From Georgenia satyanarayanai (GTDB lineage Bacteria; Actinomycetota; Actinomycetes; Actinomycetales; Actinomycetaceae), in NCBI RefSeq assembly GCF_009193135.1, contig NZ_VUKC01000009.1, positions 1-64,000 on the forward strand: 64,000 bases of DNA, read 5' to 3'. The position numbers and the translations under genes are program-made. Below, piece by piece: positions 52,571 through 62,730 of the stretch (within the stretch, counting starts at the first letter, position 1; every line of letters begins with the position of its first letter). Below the pieces are notes generated by a model that made no database searches, was not told the origin of the DNA, and worked only from the letters and a program-made list of their open reading frames with translations.

Positions 52571-52577
52571 GTCACGC

Positions 52578-53279
52578 TCAGCGACCGAACTGTGCCGAGC
52601 CGGAGTCACCACGCCCGGAGACGTTGCCGCGCCCCTCGACGTCCGACAGGAGCGACTCGAGGTAGCTCTTCAGGCGCGTGCGGTAGTCGCGCTCGAAGAC
52701 GCGCAGCTCGTCGATCTTGCGCTCGAGGAGCGAACGCTCCTGCTCGAGCTGGGCCAGGGTGCGGTTGTGCGTGTCCTCGGCCTCGCGGACGATGCGGTCC
52801 GCCTCGGTGCGGGCCTCGTGGAGGATGCGCTCACCCTCCTGCTTGCCGTTGTTGACGTACTCGTCGTGCACGCGCTGGGCGAGGGCGAGCATGCCGGTGG
52901 CCGACGTCGGCTCGTCGGCGTTCTCGGTGACGCTCTCGGCTGGCGTCGGGGCCGCGGCCGCGGCCGGCGGCGCGAAGGAGGGCTGCGGCTCTGGCTCGGG
53001 CTCGGGCTCGGGCTCCGGCTGGGGCTCGGGCTCCGGCTCGGGCTGCGGCTCCGGTGCCGCGGCGACGGCCGTGGGCTGCTCGCCGCTGCTCAGCTCGGCG
53101 ACGCGGCGCTCGGCGGCCGCGAGCTTCGCCTTGAGCTCCTCGTTCTCGTTGCTGAGCGTGCTCAGCGTGTTGACGACCTCGTCCAGAAAGTCGTCGACCT
53201 CATCCTGGTCGTAGCCCTCCCGGAACTTCGTCGGCTGAAACTTCTTGTTCAGCACGTCGTCTGCTGTGAGCAGCGCCAT
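52578..53279 (-). CDS. wag31: cell-pole organiser Wag31 (DivIVA)
   Basis: A 233-residue coiled-coil protein that marks poles and guides tip growth and septal membrane in actinobacteria. The N-terminal DivIVA lipid-binding domain (MALLTADDVLNKKFQPTKFR, GYDQDEVDDFLDEV) is followed by a Pro/Glu repeat linker (about 82-105) and a long C-terminal coiled coil (GERILHEARTEADRIVREAE). GAGGTG 6 nt upstream supports the ATG at 53279 rather than a GTG three codons earlier. AT-rich sequence around 53340-53365 (CTAGTAACGTT) is a plausible promoter. Confidence 0.95.
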   Translation of the reverse strand: MALLTADDVLNKKFQPTKFREGYDQDEVDDFLDEVVNTLSTLSNENEELKAKLAAAERRVAELSSGEQPTAVAAAPEPQPEPEPEPQPEPEPEPEPEPQPSFAPPAAAAAPTPAESVTENADEPTSATGMLALAQRVHDEYVNNGKQEGERILHEARTEADRIVREAEDTHNRTLAQLEQERSLLERKIDELRVFERDYRTRLKSYLESLLSDVEGRGNVSGRGDSGSAQFGR

Positions 53280-53386
53280 AGTCGTCACCTCAGTAAGTCA
53301 GTCGTTCGGTCGTGAGCGTCGCGCGTCTCACGGGTCCACGTTAGCGGAACGTTACTAGAGCCAGCACGTCACGGGGTTCACATGCG

Positions 53387-53680
53387 TCACGCGAGTGACC
53401 AGGAAGCGGCCACGCGCATCGCGATGCTCACGCCGAGGAACAGGATGATGAACCCCAGGTCGAGCGCCACGGGTCCCAGTCGGAGCGGCGGGATGTAGCG
53501 GCGCAACCAGTTCAGGGGCGGGTCGGTGAGCGTGTACACGAGCTCGGCGAGGACGAGGAGCACACCTCGCGGCCGCCAGTCACGGGAGAACACCTGCACC
53601 CAGTCCAGGACCAGCCGCCCGATGAGGACGACGAGGTAGAGCAGGAGGAGCAGGTAGACGATCGAGAAGACGAGCTGCAC
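53387..53680 (-). CDS. yggT: YggT-family membrane protein
   Basis: A 97-residue two-helix membrane protein (about 4-25 and 72-92) with the YggT signature LTDPPLNWLRRYIPPLRLG. YggT homologues between sepF and divIVA are typical of Gram-positive division clusters, with osmotic-stress or division-linked but ill-defined roles. It follows sepF by 3 nt. Confidence 0.93.
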   Translation of the reverse strand: MQLVFSIVYLLLLLYLVVLIGRLVLDWVQVFSRDWRPRGVLLVLAELVYTLTDPPLNWLRRYIPPLRLGPVALDLGFIILFLGVSIAMRVAASWSLA

Positions 53681-53683
53681 GTC

Positions 53684-54157
53684 TCAGCTCTGGTTGAACA
53701 GGCGGCCGGGGCCGGTCTCGGGCTGCCCCAAGTCGGTGGCCACCTCGACGCTGGCCGGGGACAGCAGGAACACCCGGTTGGTGACCCGCTCGATCGAGCC
53801 GTGCAGGCCGAAGACGAGACCGGCGGAGAAGTCGACCATGCGCTTGGCCTCGGTCTCGCTCATACCGGTGAGGTTCATGATGACGGGGGTGCCGTCGCGG
53901 AACGCCTCGCCGATGACCCGGGCCTCGTTGTAGGTGGCGGGGTGCACCGTGCTGATGCGGCGCAGGTCGTGCTCGACCGGCTCCGGGGCGGGCACCACGC
54001 GCATCGGCGTGACCTGGGCCCGCGGCTCCTCGCGCTCGGGGCGGGCCTCGGCGGCCGCCGGCTCCTCGTGGCGGGGGACGTCGAGCTCGTCGACGTAGTC
54101 CCTCTCGTCCTCGGACAGTCCGAGGTACGCCATCGTCTTGCGCAGTGCTCCGGCCAT
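53684..54157 (-). CDS. sepF: cell-division protein SepF
   Basis: A 157-residue FtsZ membrane anchor, important in actinobacteria that lack FtsA. The amphipathic N terminus MAGALRKTMAYLGLSEDERD binds membrane; the core TVHPATYNEARVIGEAFRDG, VIMNLTGMSETEAKRMVDF polymerises and binds FtsZ. GGGAG precedes the ATG. An upstream open frame is not conserved. Confidence 0.96.
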   Translation of the reverse strand: MAGALRKTMAYLGLSEDERDYVDELDVPRHEEPAAAEARPEREEPRAQVTPMRVVPAPEPVEHDLRRISTVHPATYNEARVIGEAFRDGTPVIMNLTGMSETEAKRMVDFSAGLVFGLHGSIERVTNRVFLLSPASVEVATDLGQPETGPGRLFNQS

Positions 54158-54281
54158 GACTGCTCCCGTCTCGAGTTCTGCGATCACACCTCGTGCCGCT
54201 CCTTGTCGTGACGCTAGACCAGGCGCGTGCCCACTCCGCGCACCGACGTGCGGCGTGTCGTCCCCGGGTTCTCCCGCGTCC

Positions 54282-55034
54282 TCAGGCGGGGCGGACGACA
54301 CCGACGAAGCGGCCGGTCACGCCGTCGCGCCGGAAGGAGTAGAACCGTTCGTCCTCGCGGGTGCACGCGGCCGTGCGCTGCACGCGGCGCACACCCGCGG
54401 CGGTGAGCTGGGCGACCACGCCGGCGGGGATGTCGAGGGCCGGGGTGCCCCACGCCGTCGTGCCGGACGCGGCGGGGACGACGGCGGCCACCTCCGCCCG
54501 CAGGTCGGCCGGCACCTCGTAGCAGCGGCCGCAGATGCTCGGTCCGAGGGCGGCGTAGAGGTCGGGCACCGCGGCCCCCTCGCGGGCGAGCGTGGCGAGG
54601 GTGGCGGGGACGACGCCGTCGGCCAGGCCCTGGCGACCGACGTGGACGGCGGCGACGAGGCCACCGTCGAGGGTGGCGAGCAGCAGCGGGACGCAGTCGG
54701 CGACCATGACGGCGATCGCCGGGGTCCGGGGGCCGCTGCGCCGCCCGACGAGGGCGTCGCACTCCCCCTCGGCGGTCCGGCCGTCGCCCGGCTCCCGGGT
54801 GACGACCTGCACGCGGGCGGTGTGCCGCTGGTCCATCCACGCGACCCGGGAGCCGAGCTGCCGGCCCAGGAGCTCGCGGTTGACCAGGACCCGGTCCTCG
54901 TCGTCCTGGACGTGCAGACCGAGGTTGAGACCCCCGCTGCCGTCGGCGGCCGCGGAGCGGCCCCCGGAGACGCCACCCGCGCGCGGGGGGGATGCCCCCC
55001 CCCCGCCGGGGGGGACGGGGGCGGGCTCGAGCAC
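54282..55034 (-). CDS. pgeF: peptidoglycan editing / purine nucleoside phosphorylase-like protein PgeF
   Basis: A 250-residue DUF152/YlmD-family protein; members have purine nucleoside or multicopper-oxidase-like activities and influence peptidoglycan. Metal ligands are the histidine in QRHTARV, the cysteine in VADCVPLLL and the histidine in AAVHVGRQG. Its GTG start is 6 nt after the ftsZ stop. The first 17 residues are encoded by long G and C runs (54985-55021) and do not show the usual beta strand before RAGGVS, so the N terminus may be affected by an indel. Confidence 0.85.
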   Translation of the reverse strand: MLEPAPVPPGGGGASPPRAGGVSGGRSAAADGSGGLNLGLHVQDDEDRVLVNRELLGRQLGSRVAWMDQRHTARVQVVTREPGDGRTAEGECDALVGRRSGPRTPAIAVMVADCVPLLLATLDGGLVAAVHVGRQGLADGVVPATLATLAREGAAVPDLYAALGPSICGRCYEVPADLRAEVAAVVPAASGTTAWGTPALDIPAGVVAQLTAAGVRRVQRTAACTREDERFYSFRRDGVTGRFVGVVRPA

Positions 55035-55040
55035 CGCTCG

Positions 55041-56246
<1,206 letters not shown>

Positions 56247-56287
56247 GTCGGCCCCCTCACTTGTCTGCTGCTGGTCCTCGGCCAACC

Positions 56288-56304
56288 CTCAACCTCTAGT
56301 TGAG
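56288..56304 (-). promoter_or_regulatory. inverted repeat in the ftsZ leader
   Basis: CTCAACCTCTAGTTGAG is a perfect 6-bp inverted repeat with a 5-nt loop. AT-rich sequence just beyond (minus strand GACATAAGTCTAACGC, about 56305-56325) is promoter-like. Together they sit 42-80 nt upstream of the FtsZ GTG. Confidence 0.45.
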
Positions 56305-56410
56305 CGTTAGACTTATGTCATTCTTGCGCACCCGGAACGCTAGGTGCCGACCGGTCCCCCGGCAACGACCTCCGTGGGTGTGTCGCACGCGATCTCCCCC
56401 AACCCCGCCC

Positions 56411-56634
56411 ACAGCCGACTTACCGCCGAGAGCCGACTTGTCACCCACAGCCGACTTGTCACCCACAGCCGACTTACCGCCGACAGCCGACTTGTCACCC
56501 ACAGCGACTTACCGCCGACAGCCGACTTGTCGCCCACCGGCGACAACTCATCGACCGCGGCAAGTCGACTCTCGGCGGCAAGTCGACTCTCGGCGGAAAG
56601 TCGGCTGTCGGCGGGAAGTCGGCTGTCGGCGCGG
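56411..56634. repeat. 18-bp repeat array with two opposed halves
   Basis: Seven units read ACAGCCGACTT plus linker (56411-56535; the sixth lacks one base), alternating linkers TACCGCCG and GTCACCC types. After 26 nt, four units read AAGTCGGCTGT or AAGTCGACTCT (56562-56634) in the opposite orientation. The halves are complementary and could pair as a long hairpin. It fills most of the ftsQ-ftsZ gap. There are no spacers between units, so this is not CRISPR. Confidence 0.9.
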
Positions 56635-56645
56635 GAAGGGCGGGG

Positions 56646-57545
56646 TCAGTCGGAGAGGGTGGGGGCACGGGGGACGGTGACGTCGTAGACGGAGGCCTCC
56701 CGCTCGCGGAGCACGGCGAGGACCGCGGCCTTGAGCTCGGACTCCTCCACGCTGCCCCACAGGACCTCCGCGCCGTCGGTGAGCTCGAGCCTGATGGAGG
56801 CCGGGTTGACCGCGCCGGCGGTGTCGACCTCGGCGCGCAGGTCCGGGGGCAGCTCGGCGAGGACGGAGAGCACCGCGCTCAGGGTCTGCCCGGCCCGCGC
56901 CCCCTCCAGCGGCACCGTGACCCGCGGCAGGTCCTGCGGGGTCTCCTGGGCGGTGCCGACGACGACGCCGTCGGCGTCGAGCAGGACGAGCCCGTCCTCG
57001 GCGGTCGCGGCTGCCACCGGCTCGCGCGGGACGACGTCGACGGCGAGGCCGCGCGGCCACTCACGCGTCACGGTCACCGAGCGCACCGTCGTGATCGCGC
57101 GCACGTCGTCGGCCAGGGCGCCGGTGTCGAGCCGGGTCAGGGGCGTGCCGGCGCGCTCCTCGACGAGTGCCACGACCTCCTCGCGGGGCACGGTCGTCCC
57201 CTCGCCGACGCCGGAGACCGCGACCTCGGTGACGTCGAGCGCCAGCAGCGGGGACAGGAGCAGCGCCCAGGCGATCCCACCCAGGACGGCGAGGACGCCG
57301 ACGACGAGGAGCACCTTGCGCCAGGCCAGGCGACGCCGCGCACGTGCCTGCTCGGCGAGGCGCTCGAGGAACCCGGGACGCTGCGGCAGGCTCGGGTCGG
57401 GCTGCTGGCGCACGGGCAGCCAGCGCCGCCGCTCGGCCGGCTCCGCCGCCGGCGCCACCTCGGCGGTCTCGGCGTCCCGCGGCGGGGCCGGCTGCTCCGC
57501 GTCCGGCCCGCGGCGCGGCTGGCGCGGCGCTGCCGGCGGCCTCAC
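56646..57545 (-). CDS. ftsQ: cell-division protein FtsQ
   Basis: A 299-residue bitopic divisome protein. A Pro/Arg-rich cytosolic N terminus (about 1-72), one membrane helix (KVLLVVGVLAVLGGIAWALLL, about 77-97), then the POTRA domain LDVTEVAVSGVGEGTTVPREEV and the beta domain VTVTREWPRGLAVDVVPREPV. The GTG overlaps the murC stop as GTGA. Confidence 0.95.
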   Translation of the reverse strand: MRPPAAPRQPRRGPDAEQPAPPRDAETAEVAPAAEPAERRRWLPVRQQPDPSLPQRPGFLERLAEQARARRRLAWRKVLLVVGVLAVLGGIAWALLLSPLLALDVTEVAVSGVGEGTTVPREEVVALVEERAGTPLTRLDTGALADDVRAITTVRSVTVTREWPRGLAVDVVPREPVAAATAEDGLVLLDADGVVVGTAQETPQDLPRVTVPLEGARAGQTLSAVLSVLAELPPDLRAEVDTAGAVNPASIRLELTDGAEVLWGSVEESELKAAVLAVLREREASVYDVTVPRAPTLSD

Positions 57546-58903
57546 GCCCGCTCCGCCAGGAGCGCCAGGACTCGAGGCCCGAGCTCGGTGACGTCCCCGG
57601 CGCCCATGGTGAGGACGAGGTCACCGGGGCGCGCGAGCGAGGCGACGGCCGCCGCAGCCCCGTGGCGGTCGGCCACGTACCGTGCGCCGTCGGCGAGGGC
57701 GGTGATGAGGGAGCCGTCCACGCCCGCGACCGGGTCCTCCCGGGCGGCGTAGACGTCGGTGACGACGACCTCGTCCGCGGCGCCGAGCGCGGCGGCGAAC
57801 TCGGCGGCGAAGGCCTGCGTGCGCGAGTACAGGTGGGGCTGGAAGAGGACGACGACGCGACCCTCGCCCGCGGCGAGACGCGCCGCGGCGAGCGTGGCGG
57901 CGACCTCCGTGGGGTGGTGGGCGTAGTCGTCGACGACACGCACGCCGGCGGCCTCCCCGCGCGCCTCGAAGCGCCGTCCGGTGCCGCGGAAGGCGCCGAG
58001 CGCGGCGGCCAGGGCCCGCGGGTCCGCGCCGAGGGCGACGCCCGCGCACCACGCGGCGGTCGCGTTGCGGACGTTGTGGGCGCCGGTGACCGCGAGCTCC
58101 AGGCGCACCGGCGGCTCGCCCGCGCGCTCGAGGGTGGCGGAGGCGCCGACGGCGCCGACGTCGAGGCCGGTGATCCGCACGTGCCCCTCCCCCAGGCCCG
58201 GCGCCGCGCCGGTGCCGTAGGTGAGCACCCGGCCGGGGGCGCGTCGGGCCAGGCGGAGCGCGCCGTCGTCGTCCGCGCAGGCGACGAGCAGCCCGGTGAC
58301 CCGCCCGGCGAAGTCGACGAAGGCCTGCTCGAAGGCCTCGCGCGAGCCGTAGTGGTCGAGGTGGTCCGGCTCGACGTTCGTCACGACGGCGACGGCGGGC
58401 CGGTAGTTGAGGAAGGAGCCGTCGGACTCGTCGGCCTCGGCGACGAAGGCGCGTCCGGTGCCGAGGTGGGCGCCGGTGCCGAGCCCGGCGACCTGCCCCC
58501 CGATCGCGTAGCTGGGGTCGGCCCCCACCTCGGTGAGGGCGACGGCGAGCATCGCCGACGTCGTCGTCTTGCCGTGCGCACCGGCCACGGCGACGAAGTC
58601 CTGGTCACCCGACGCGACGACGAGCGCCTCGGAGCGGTGGACCACCGGCAGGCCGAGCTCCCGCGCGCGGACGAGCTCGGGGTTGTCCGGGCGGACCGCG
58701 GTGGAGACGACGACGGTCGCGCCGTCGGGCACCTGGGCGGCGTCGTGCCCGGCGTGGGCCCTGACCCCCAGCCCGCGCAGGCGCTCGAGGGTGGCGCTGT
58801 CCCGCGCGTCGGAGCCCGAGACCTCCAGGCCCCGCGCGGCGAGCAGCTCGGCGACCGGGGCCATGCCCGCCCCGCCGATACCGATGAGGTGGTAGCGGCT
58901 CAC
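57542..58903 (-). CDS. murC: UDP-N-acetylmuramate-alanine ligase
   Basis: Adds L-alanine to UDP-MurNAc in peptidoglycan synthesis. The 453 residues have HLIGIGGAGMAPVAELL, the ATP loop GAHGKTTTSAM, EADESDGSFLNYRP and DDYAHHPTEVAATL. GTG starts, GTGA overlaps on both sides. Confidence 0.97.
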   Translation of the reverse strand: MSRYHLIGIGGAGMAPVAELLAARGLEVSGSDARDSATLERLRGLGVRAHAGHDAAQVPDGATVVVSTAVRPDNPELVRARELGLPVVHRSEALVVASGDQDFVAVAGAHGKTTTSAMLAVALTEVGADPSYAIGGQVAGLGTGAHLGTGRAFVAEADESDGSFLNYRPAVAVVTNVEPDHLDHYGSREAFEQAFVDFAGRVTGLLVACADDDGALRLARRAPGRVLTYGTGAAPGLGEGHVRITGLDVGAVGASATLERAGEPPVRLELAVTGAHNVRNATAAWCAGVALGADPRALAAALGAFRGTGRRFEARGEAAGVRVVDDYAHHPTEVAATLAAARLAAGEGRVVVLFQPHLYSRTQAFAAEFAAALGAADEVVVTDVYAAREDPVAGVDGSLITALADGARYVADRHGAAAAVASLARPGDLVLTMGAGDVTELGPRVLALLAERA

Positions 58904-60015
58904 GGCGACACCCGCGCCGCGTCGACGACGAGCTCGGCGAGCCGGGCGGCGCCGTCGCGGATGCCCGCGCCCGCCGCGGCGCGACCCATCGCGGCGAGGG
59001 AGCCGGGGTCGGAGAGCAACTCGAGGAGCGGCCCGGTGACGTAGGCGGGGGTGAGCTCGGCGTCGGCGACGACGGTCCCGCCGCCGGCGGCGACGACGTC
59101 CGCCGCGTTGCGGCGCTGCTCACCGTTGCCGATGGGCAGGGGGACGTAGACCGCGCCGATGCCGAGGGCCGCGAGCTCGCTCACCGTGCCGGCCCCGGAG
59201 CGGGCGAGGACGAGGTCGGCGACGGCGTAGGCGCTGGCCATGTCGTCGAGGTAGGGGCGCACGTGGTAGCCGGGGAGTCCGGCGGTGGCGGCGCGGACGG
59301 GCTCGTCCTTGCCCTGCCCGGTGAGGTGGAGCACCTGGACGCCGGCGCCGGTGAGGGCACGGGCCCCGGCGGAGACGGCCTCGTTGACGCGCTGCGCCCC
59401 GAGGGAGCCGCCGGTGACGAGGAGCGTGGTGCGCTGCGGCTCCAGGCCCAGGGCGGCGGCCCCGGCGATCCGTCGGGCGACGGCGTCGGCCTCCCGCTCG
59501 GCGACGAGCTCGGCGATGGCGGCGCGCAGCGGCAGGCCGGTGAGCTCCGCCCGCGGGAACGGCGTCCCGGGGAAGGACACGGCGACGTGCCGTGCCCAGC
59601 GGGCGCCGAGGCGGTTGGCCAGACCGGGCCGGGCGTTCTGCTCGTGGACGACGACGGGCACTCCCAGGCGCCGCGCGGCGAGGTAGGCGGGGGTGGCGAC
59701 GTACCCCCCGAAGCCGACGACGACCTGCGCGCGGGAGTCGGTGATCGCCTCCGCCGCGGCGCGGACCGCGGAGCCGAGCCGCCCCGGCAGGCGCAGGAGG
59801 TCCGGGGAGGGGCGGCGCGGCAGCGGCACGCGCGGGACGTGGCGCAGCGGCAGTCCGGCGTCGGGCACAAGACGTGCCTCGAGGCCCGCGGTGGTGCCGA
59901 GCACGGTGATGTCCGCGCCGCCGGGCAGCGCCTGGAGCGCGCTGGCGGTGGCGAGCAGGGGGTTGACGTGGCCGGCGGTCCCACCGCCGGCGAGGAGGGC
60001 ACGCAGCTCAGCCAC
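58900..60015 (-). CDS. murG: lipid II synthase MurG
   Basis: Membrane-associated glycosyltransferase adding GlcNAc to lipid I. The 371 residues show LLAGGGTAGHVNPLLATA near the start, VVVGFGGYVATPAYLAA, VVVHEQNARPGLANR and, in the C domain, VTGGSLGAQRVNEAV and SGAGTVSELAALGIGAVYVPLP. The GTG start overlaps ftsW by 8 bp. Confidence 0.97.
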   Translation of the reverse strand: MAELRALLAGGGTAGHVNPLLATASALQALPGGADITVLGTTAGLEARLVPDAGLPLRHVPRVPLPRRPSPDLLRLPGRLGSAVRAAAEAITDSRAQVVVGFGGYVATPAYLAARRLGVPVVVHEQNARPGLANRLGARWARHVAVSFPGTPFPRAELTGLPLRAAIAELVAEREADAVARRIAGAAALGLEPQRTTLLVTGGSLGAQRVNEAVSAGARALTGAGVQVLHLTGQGKDEPVRAATAGLPGYHVRPYLDDMASAYAVADLVLARSGAGTVSELAALGIGAVYVPLPIGNGEQRRNAADVVAAGGGTVVADAELTPAYVTGPLLELLSDPGSLAAMGRAAAGAGIRDGAARLAELVVDAARVSP

Positions 60016-61276
60016 GGCCGCGCCCCACGACGGCCAGCGAGCGGCGCACCACGCCGCGGCGGGCGCGCAGCGCGGCCCCGGCGCCGGGCTCGTCGCGTGC
60101 GAACGCGAGGACCACGCCCATGGCGAGCAGGGTGGCGATGAGCGCGGAGCCACCGGCGGACACGAGCGGCAGCGGCACACCGATGACGGGGAGGAAGCCG
60201 ATGACGACGCCGATGTTGATGAGCGCCTGGCCCAGGATCCAGGCCGCGATCGCGCCGGTGGTGATCTTGACGAAGGGGTCGGGGTGGCGCCGCACGATGC
60301 GGAACATGCCGGTGGCGAGGGCGGCGAACAGCCCCAGGACGAGCAGCGTGCCCCACAGCCCGAGCTCCTCGCCGAGGATGGCGAAGATGTAGTCGTTGTG
60401 CGCCTCGGGCAGGTAGGCCCACTTCTCGCGGGAGGCACCGAGCCCGAGGCCCGAGATGCCGCCGGTGCCCAGTCCGTAGAGCCCGTGGAGCGTCTGGTAG
60501 CACGCGGCGCTCTCGTCGCACTCGCCCCCGAAGACCGCCACGATGCGCTGCATCCGGTTGGGCGAGGAGATGACGAGGAAGGAGACGACGGCGGCGGCAC
60601 CGACGAGGGCGGCCCCGAACCACTTCAGCGGGATTCCGGCGACGAACATCGCGCCGGCGACGACGAGCGCGACGACCATCGCCGTCCCGAGGTCCCGGCC
60701 CACGAGGACCAGCCCGAGCGCCAGGACGGCGACCGCGAGCCCCGGCACGAGGATGTGCTGCCAGCGGTGCAGCAGGTGGGCCTTGCGGGCGAGGACGAGC
60801 CCCAGCCACACCGCCAGGGCGAGCTTGAGGAACTCCGAGGGCTGGATCGTCTGGCCGGCGCCGGGGATGTAGATCCAGTTCGTGTTGCCCTTCTCGCCGC
60901 GGGCGAGAGGCGTGAGGATGAGCGCCTGCAGCAGGAGCCCGAGCCCGAGCGCGGGCCACGCGAGCCGGCGGTACCAGGCCACCGGGACACGGCTGGCGAC
61001 GACCATGAGCGGGATGCCGACGAGCGCGAAGACCGCCTGGTCGAGGAAGAAGCCGTACGGGCTGCCGGTCTCCCGGATCGAGGTGATCGACGAGGCGGAG
61101 AGCACCATGACGACGCCGATGGCGAGGAGCAGGAGGGTGGCCCCGCCGACGAGGTAGTAGCTGAGCACCGCCGGTCCGCGGGTGGCCGGGTGGGCGGCGT
61201 CCCGCGCGCCGGTCCGCAGCGAGCCGGTGACCGGGGCGGCGGCCCGCGGGAGGCGGCCCGGCTGGACGGCGGTCAC
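60008..61276 (-). CDS. ftsW: septal peptidoglycan polymerase FtsW
   Basis: SEDS-family glycosyltransferase of 422 residues with ten membrane helices. SEDS landmarks are IYIPGAGQTIQPSEFLKLAL, LLVLGLFAALATG and GVPLPLVSAGGSALIATLLAMG. GTG start with GTGA overlap with murD. The N terminus is a cytosolic Pro/Ala/Arg stretch of about 45 residues. Confidence 0.96.
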   Translation of the reverse strand: MTAVQPGRLPRAAAPVTGSLRTGARDAAHPATRGPAVLSYYLVGGATLLLLAIGVVMVLSASSITSIRETGSPYGFFLDQAVFALVGIPLMVVASRVPVAWYRRLAWPALGLGLLLQALILTPLARGEKGNTNWIYIPGAGQTIQPSEFLKLALAVWLGLVLARKAHLLHRWQHILVPGLAVAVLALGLVLVGRDLGTAMVVALVVAGAMFVAGIPLKWFGAALVGAAAVVSFLVISSPNRMQRIVAVFGGECDESAACYQTLHGLYGLGTGGISGLGLGASREKWAYLPEAHNDYIFAILGEELGLWGTLLVLGLFAALATGMFRIVRRHPDPFVKITTGAIAAWILGQALINIGVVIGFLPVIGVPLPLVSAGGSALIATLLAMGVVLAFARDEPGAGAALRARRGVVRRSLAVVGRGRG

Positions 61277-62730
61277 GCCGGCTCCCCGGGCAGGGCACGG
61301 GCCGCGGCGGCGAAGGCGTCCCCGCGGGCCGCGTAGCTGGCGAACTGGTCCATGGACGCGCACGCCGGGGCGAGCAGCACGGTGTCACCCGGGCGGGCGA
61401 GCCGCGCGGCCGCGGAGACGGCGAGGGTCATCACCTGCCCAGTGTCACCAGGCTCGACCTCGGTGACGGGCACATCCGGCGCGTGTCGTGCAAGTGCCTC
61501 ACGCAGCGGCCCGCGGTCCACCCCGATGAGGACGACGGCGCGCAGCCGGTCGGCCACGTCCGCGACGAGCCCGTCGAAGGTGGCGCCCTTGGCCAGCCCC
61601 CCGGCCACCCACACCGCGCGGCCGGCGGGCAGTGCGGCGAGGCTGGCGCGGGCGGCGTGCGCGTTGGTGGCCTTGGAGTCGTCGACCCAGGCCACGCCGC
61701 CGCGGGTGGCGACGAGCTCGATGCGGTGGCCCCCGCTGTCGTAGGCGCGCAGGCCGGCGGTCACCGCGGAGGCGGGCACCCCGTGGGCGCGGGCCAGGGC
61801 CGCGGCGACCAGCGCGTCGGCGACGACGTGCCCCGGGACCTGCCCGCCGGGCAGCGGCGCGAGGTGGGCGAGGTCGGCGAGGGTGGCGAGGGAGGCCGCC
61901 GTCGTCTGCCTGCGTGGCTCGAAGGCGCGGTCGCACAGGACGTCCTCGACGATCCCCAGCTCGCCGACGGCCGGGGTGCCGAGGACCGTCCCGACGGCGC
62001 GTGCCCCCTCCGCGACGTCGGCCTCCTCGACCATCGCGCGGGTCGTGGCGTCGGTGTAGACGCACGCCTTGCGGGTGCGCTCGTAGACGCGCGCCTTCGC
62101 GTCGCGGTAGGCGGCGAAGGAGCCGTGCCAGTCGAGGTGGTCCGGGGCGACGTTGAGGCAGGCGGAGGCCTCGGGGGCCACGCTGTGGGTGAGGTGGAGC
62201 TGGAAGCTGGACAGCTCCACGGCCAGGGCGTCGACCCCACCGTCGGCCACGACCTGCACCACGGGGGTCCCGACGTTCCCGACCGCGGGGGCGCGCAGGC
62301 CCGCCGCGGTGAGGATGGAGCTGAGCATGCCGACCGTCGTCGTCTTGCCGTTGGTGCCGGTGAGGGTGAGCCAGGCGGGCGCCGTCGTCGTCGCCGTCCG
62401 CTGCACCTGCCAGGCGAGCTCGACCTCGCTCCAGCACGGCAGGCCGGCGGCCGCCGCCCGGGTGAGGAGCGGGGAGGTGGCGGGCACGCCCGGGGACACG
62501 ACGGCGAGGTCGGCCCCGGCGGCGAGCACGGCGTCGGCGAGGGCGGCGTCGTCGCCCGCGGCGAGGAGGGTGGGACGGGTGCCGAGCGCGGTGCGGGCGG
62601 CCTCGACGGCGGCCTCGCTGCGGTCGACGCCGGTGACGCGGGCGCCGAGGGTGGTGAGGACGTCGACGGCGGCGCGCCCGGAGGTGCCCAGGCCGACGAC
62701 GACGACGTGCGCGTCGCCGAGCCCGCTCAC
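61273..62730 (-). CDS. murD: UDP-N-acetylmuramoylalanine-D-glutamate ligase
   Basis: Adds D-glutamate in peptidoglycan precursor synthesis. The 485 residues have [33 protein letters not shown] (ATP loop), [12 protein letters not shown] and [21 protein letters not shown] overlap with mraY. Confidence 0.97.
   Translation of the reverse strand: MSGLGDAHVVVVGLGTSGRAAVDVLTTLGARVTGVDRSEAAVEAARTALGTRPTLLAAGDDAALADAVLAAGADLAVVSPGVPATSPLLTRAAAAGLPCWSEVELAWQVQRTATTTAPAWLTLTGTNGKTTTVGMLSSILTAAGLRAPAVGNVGTPVVQVVADGGVDALAVELSSFQLHLTHSVAPEASACLNVAPDHLDWHGSFAAYRDAKARVYERTRKACVYTDATTRAMVEEADVAEGARAVGTVLGTPAVGELGIVEDVLCDRAFEPRRQTTAASLATLADLAHLAPLPGGQVPGHVVADALVAAALARAHGVPASAVTAGLRAYDSGGHRIELVATRGGVAWVDDSKATNAHAARASLAALPAGRAVWVAGGLAKGATFDGLVADVADRLRAVVLIGVDRGPLREALARHAPDVPVTEVEPGDTGQVMTLAVSAAARLARPGDTVLLAPACASMDQFASYAARGDAFAAAARALPGEPA

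Noticed and set aside
52980-53040. Tandem repeat of mobile origin in wag31
   Set aside because: The Pro/Glu-coding repeats are ordinary low-complexity linker sequence of DivIVA proteins in GC-rich genomes.
56296-56502. Small frame translating the repeats as DKSAVGG units
   Set aside because: Reading continues only because the unit is 18 bp; all frames of the array are open, and there is no conserved domain or ribosome site evidence.
56411-56634. CRISPR array
   Set aside because: Units are contiguous without unique spacers, and there are no cas genes.
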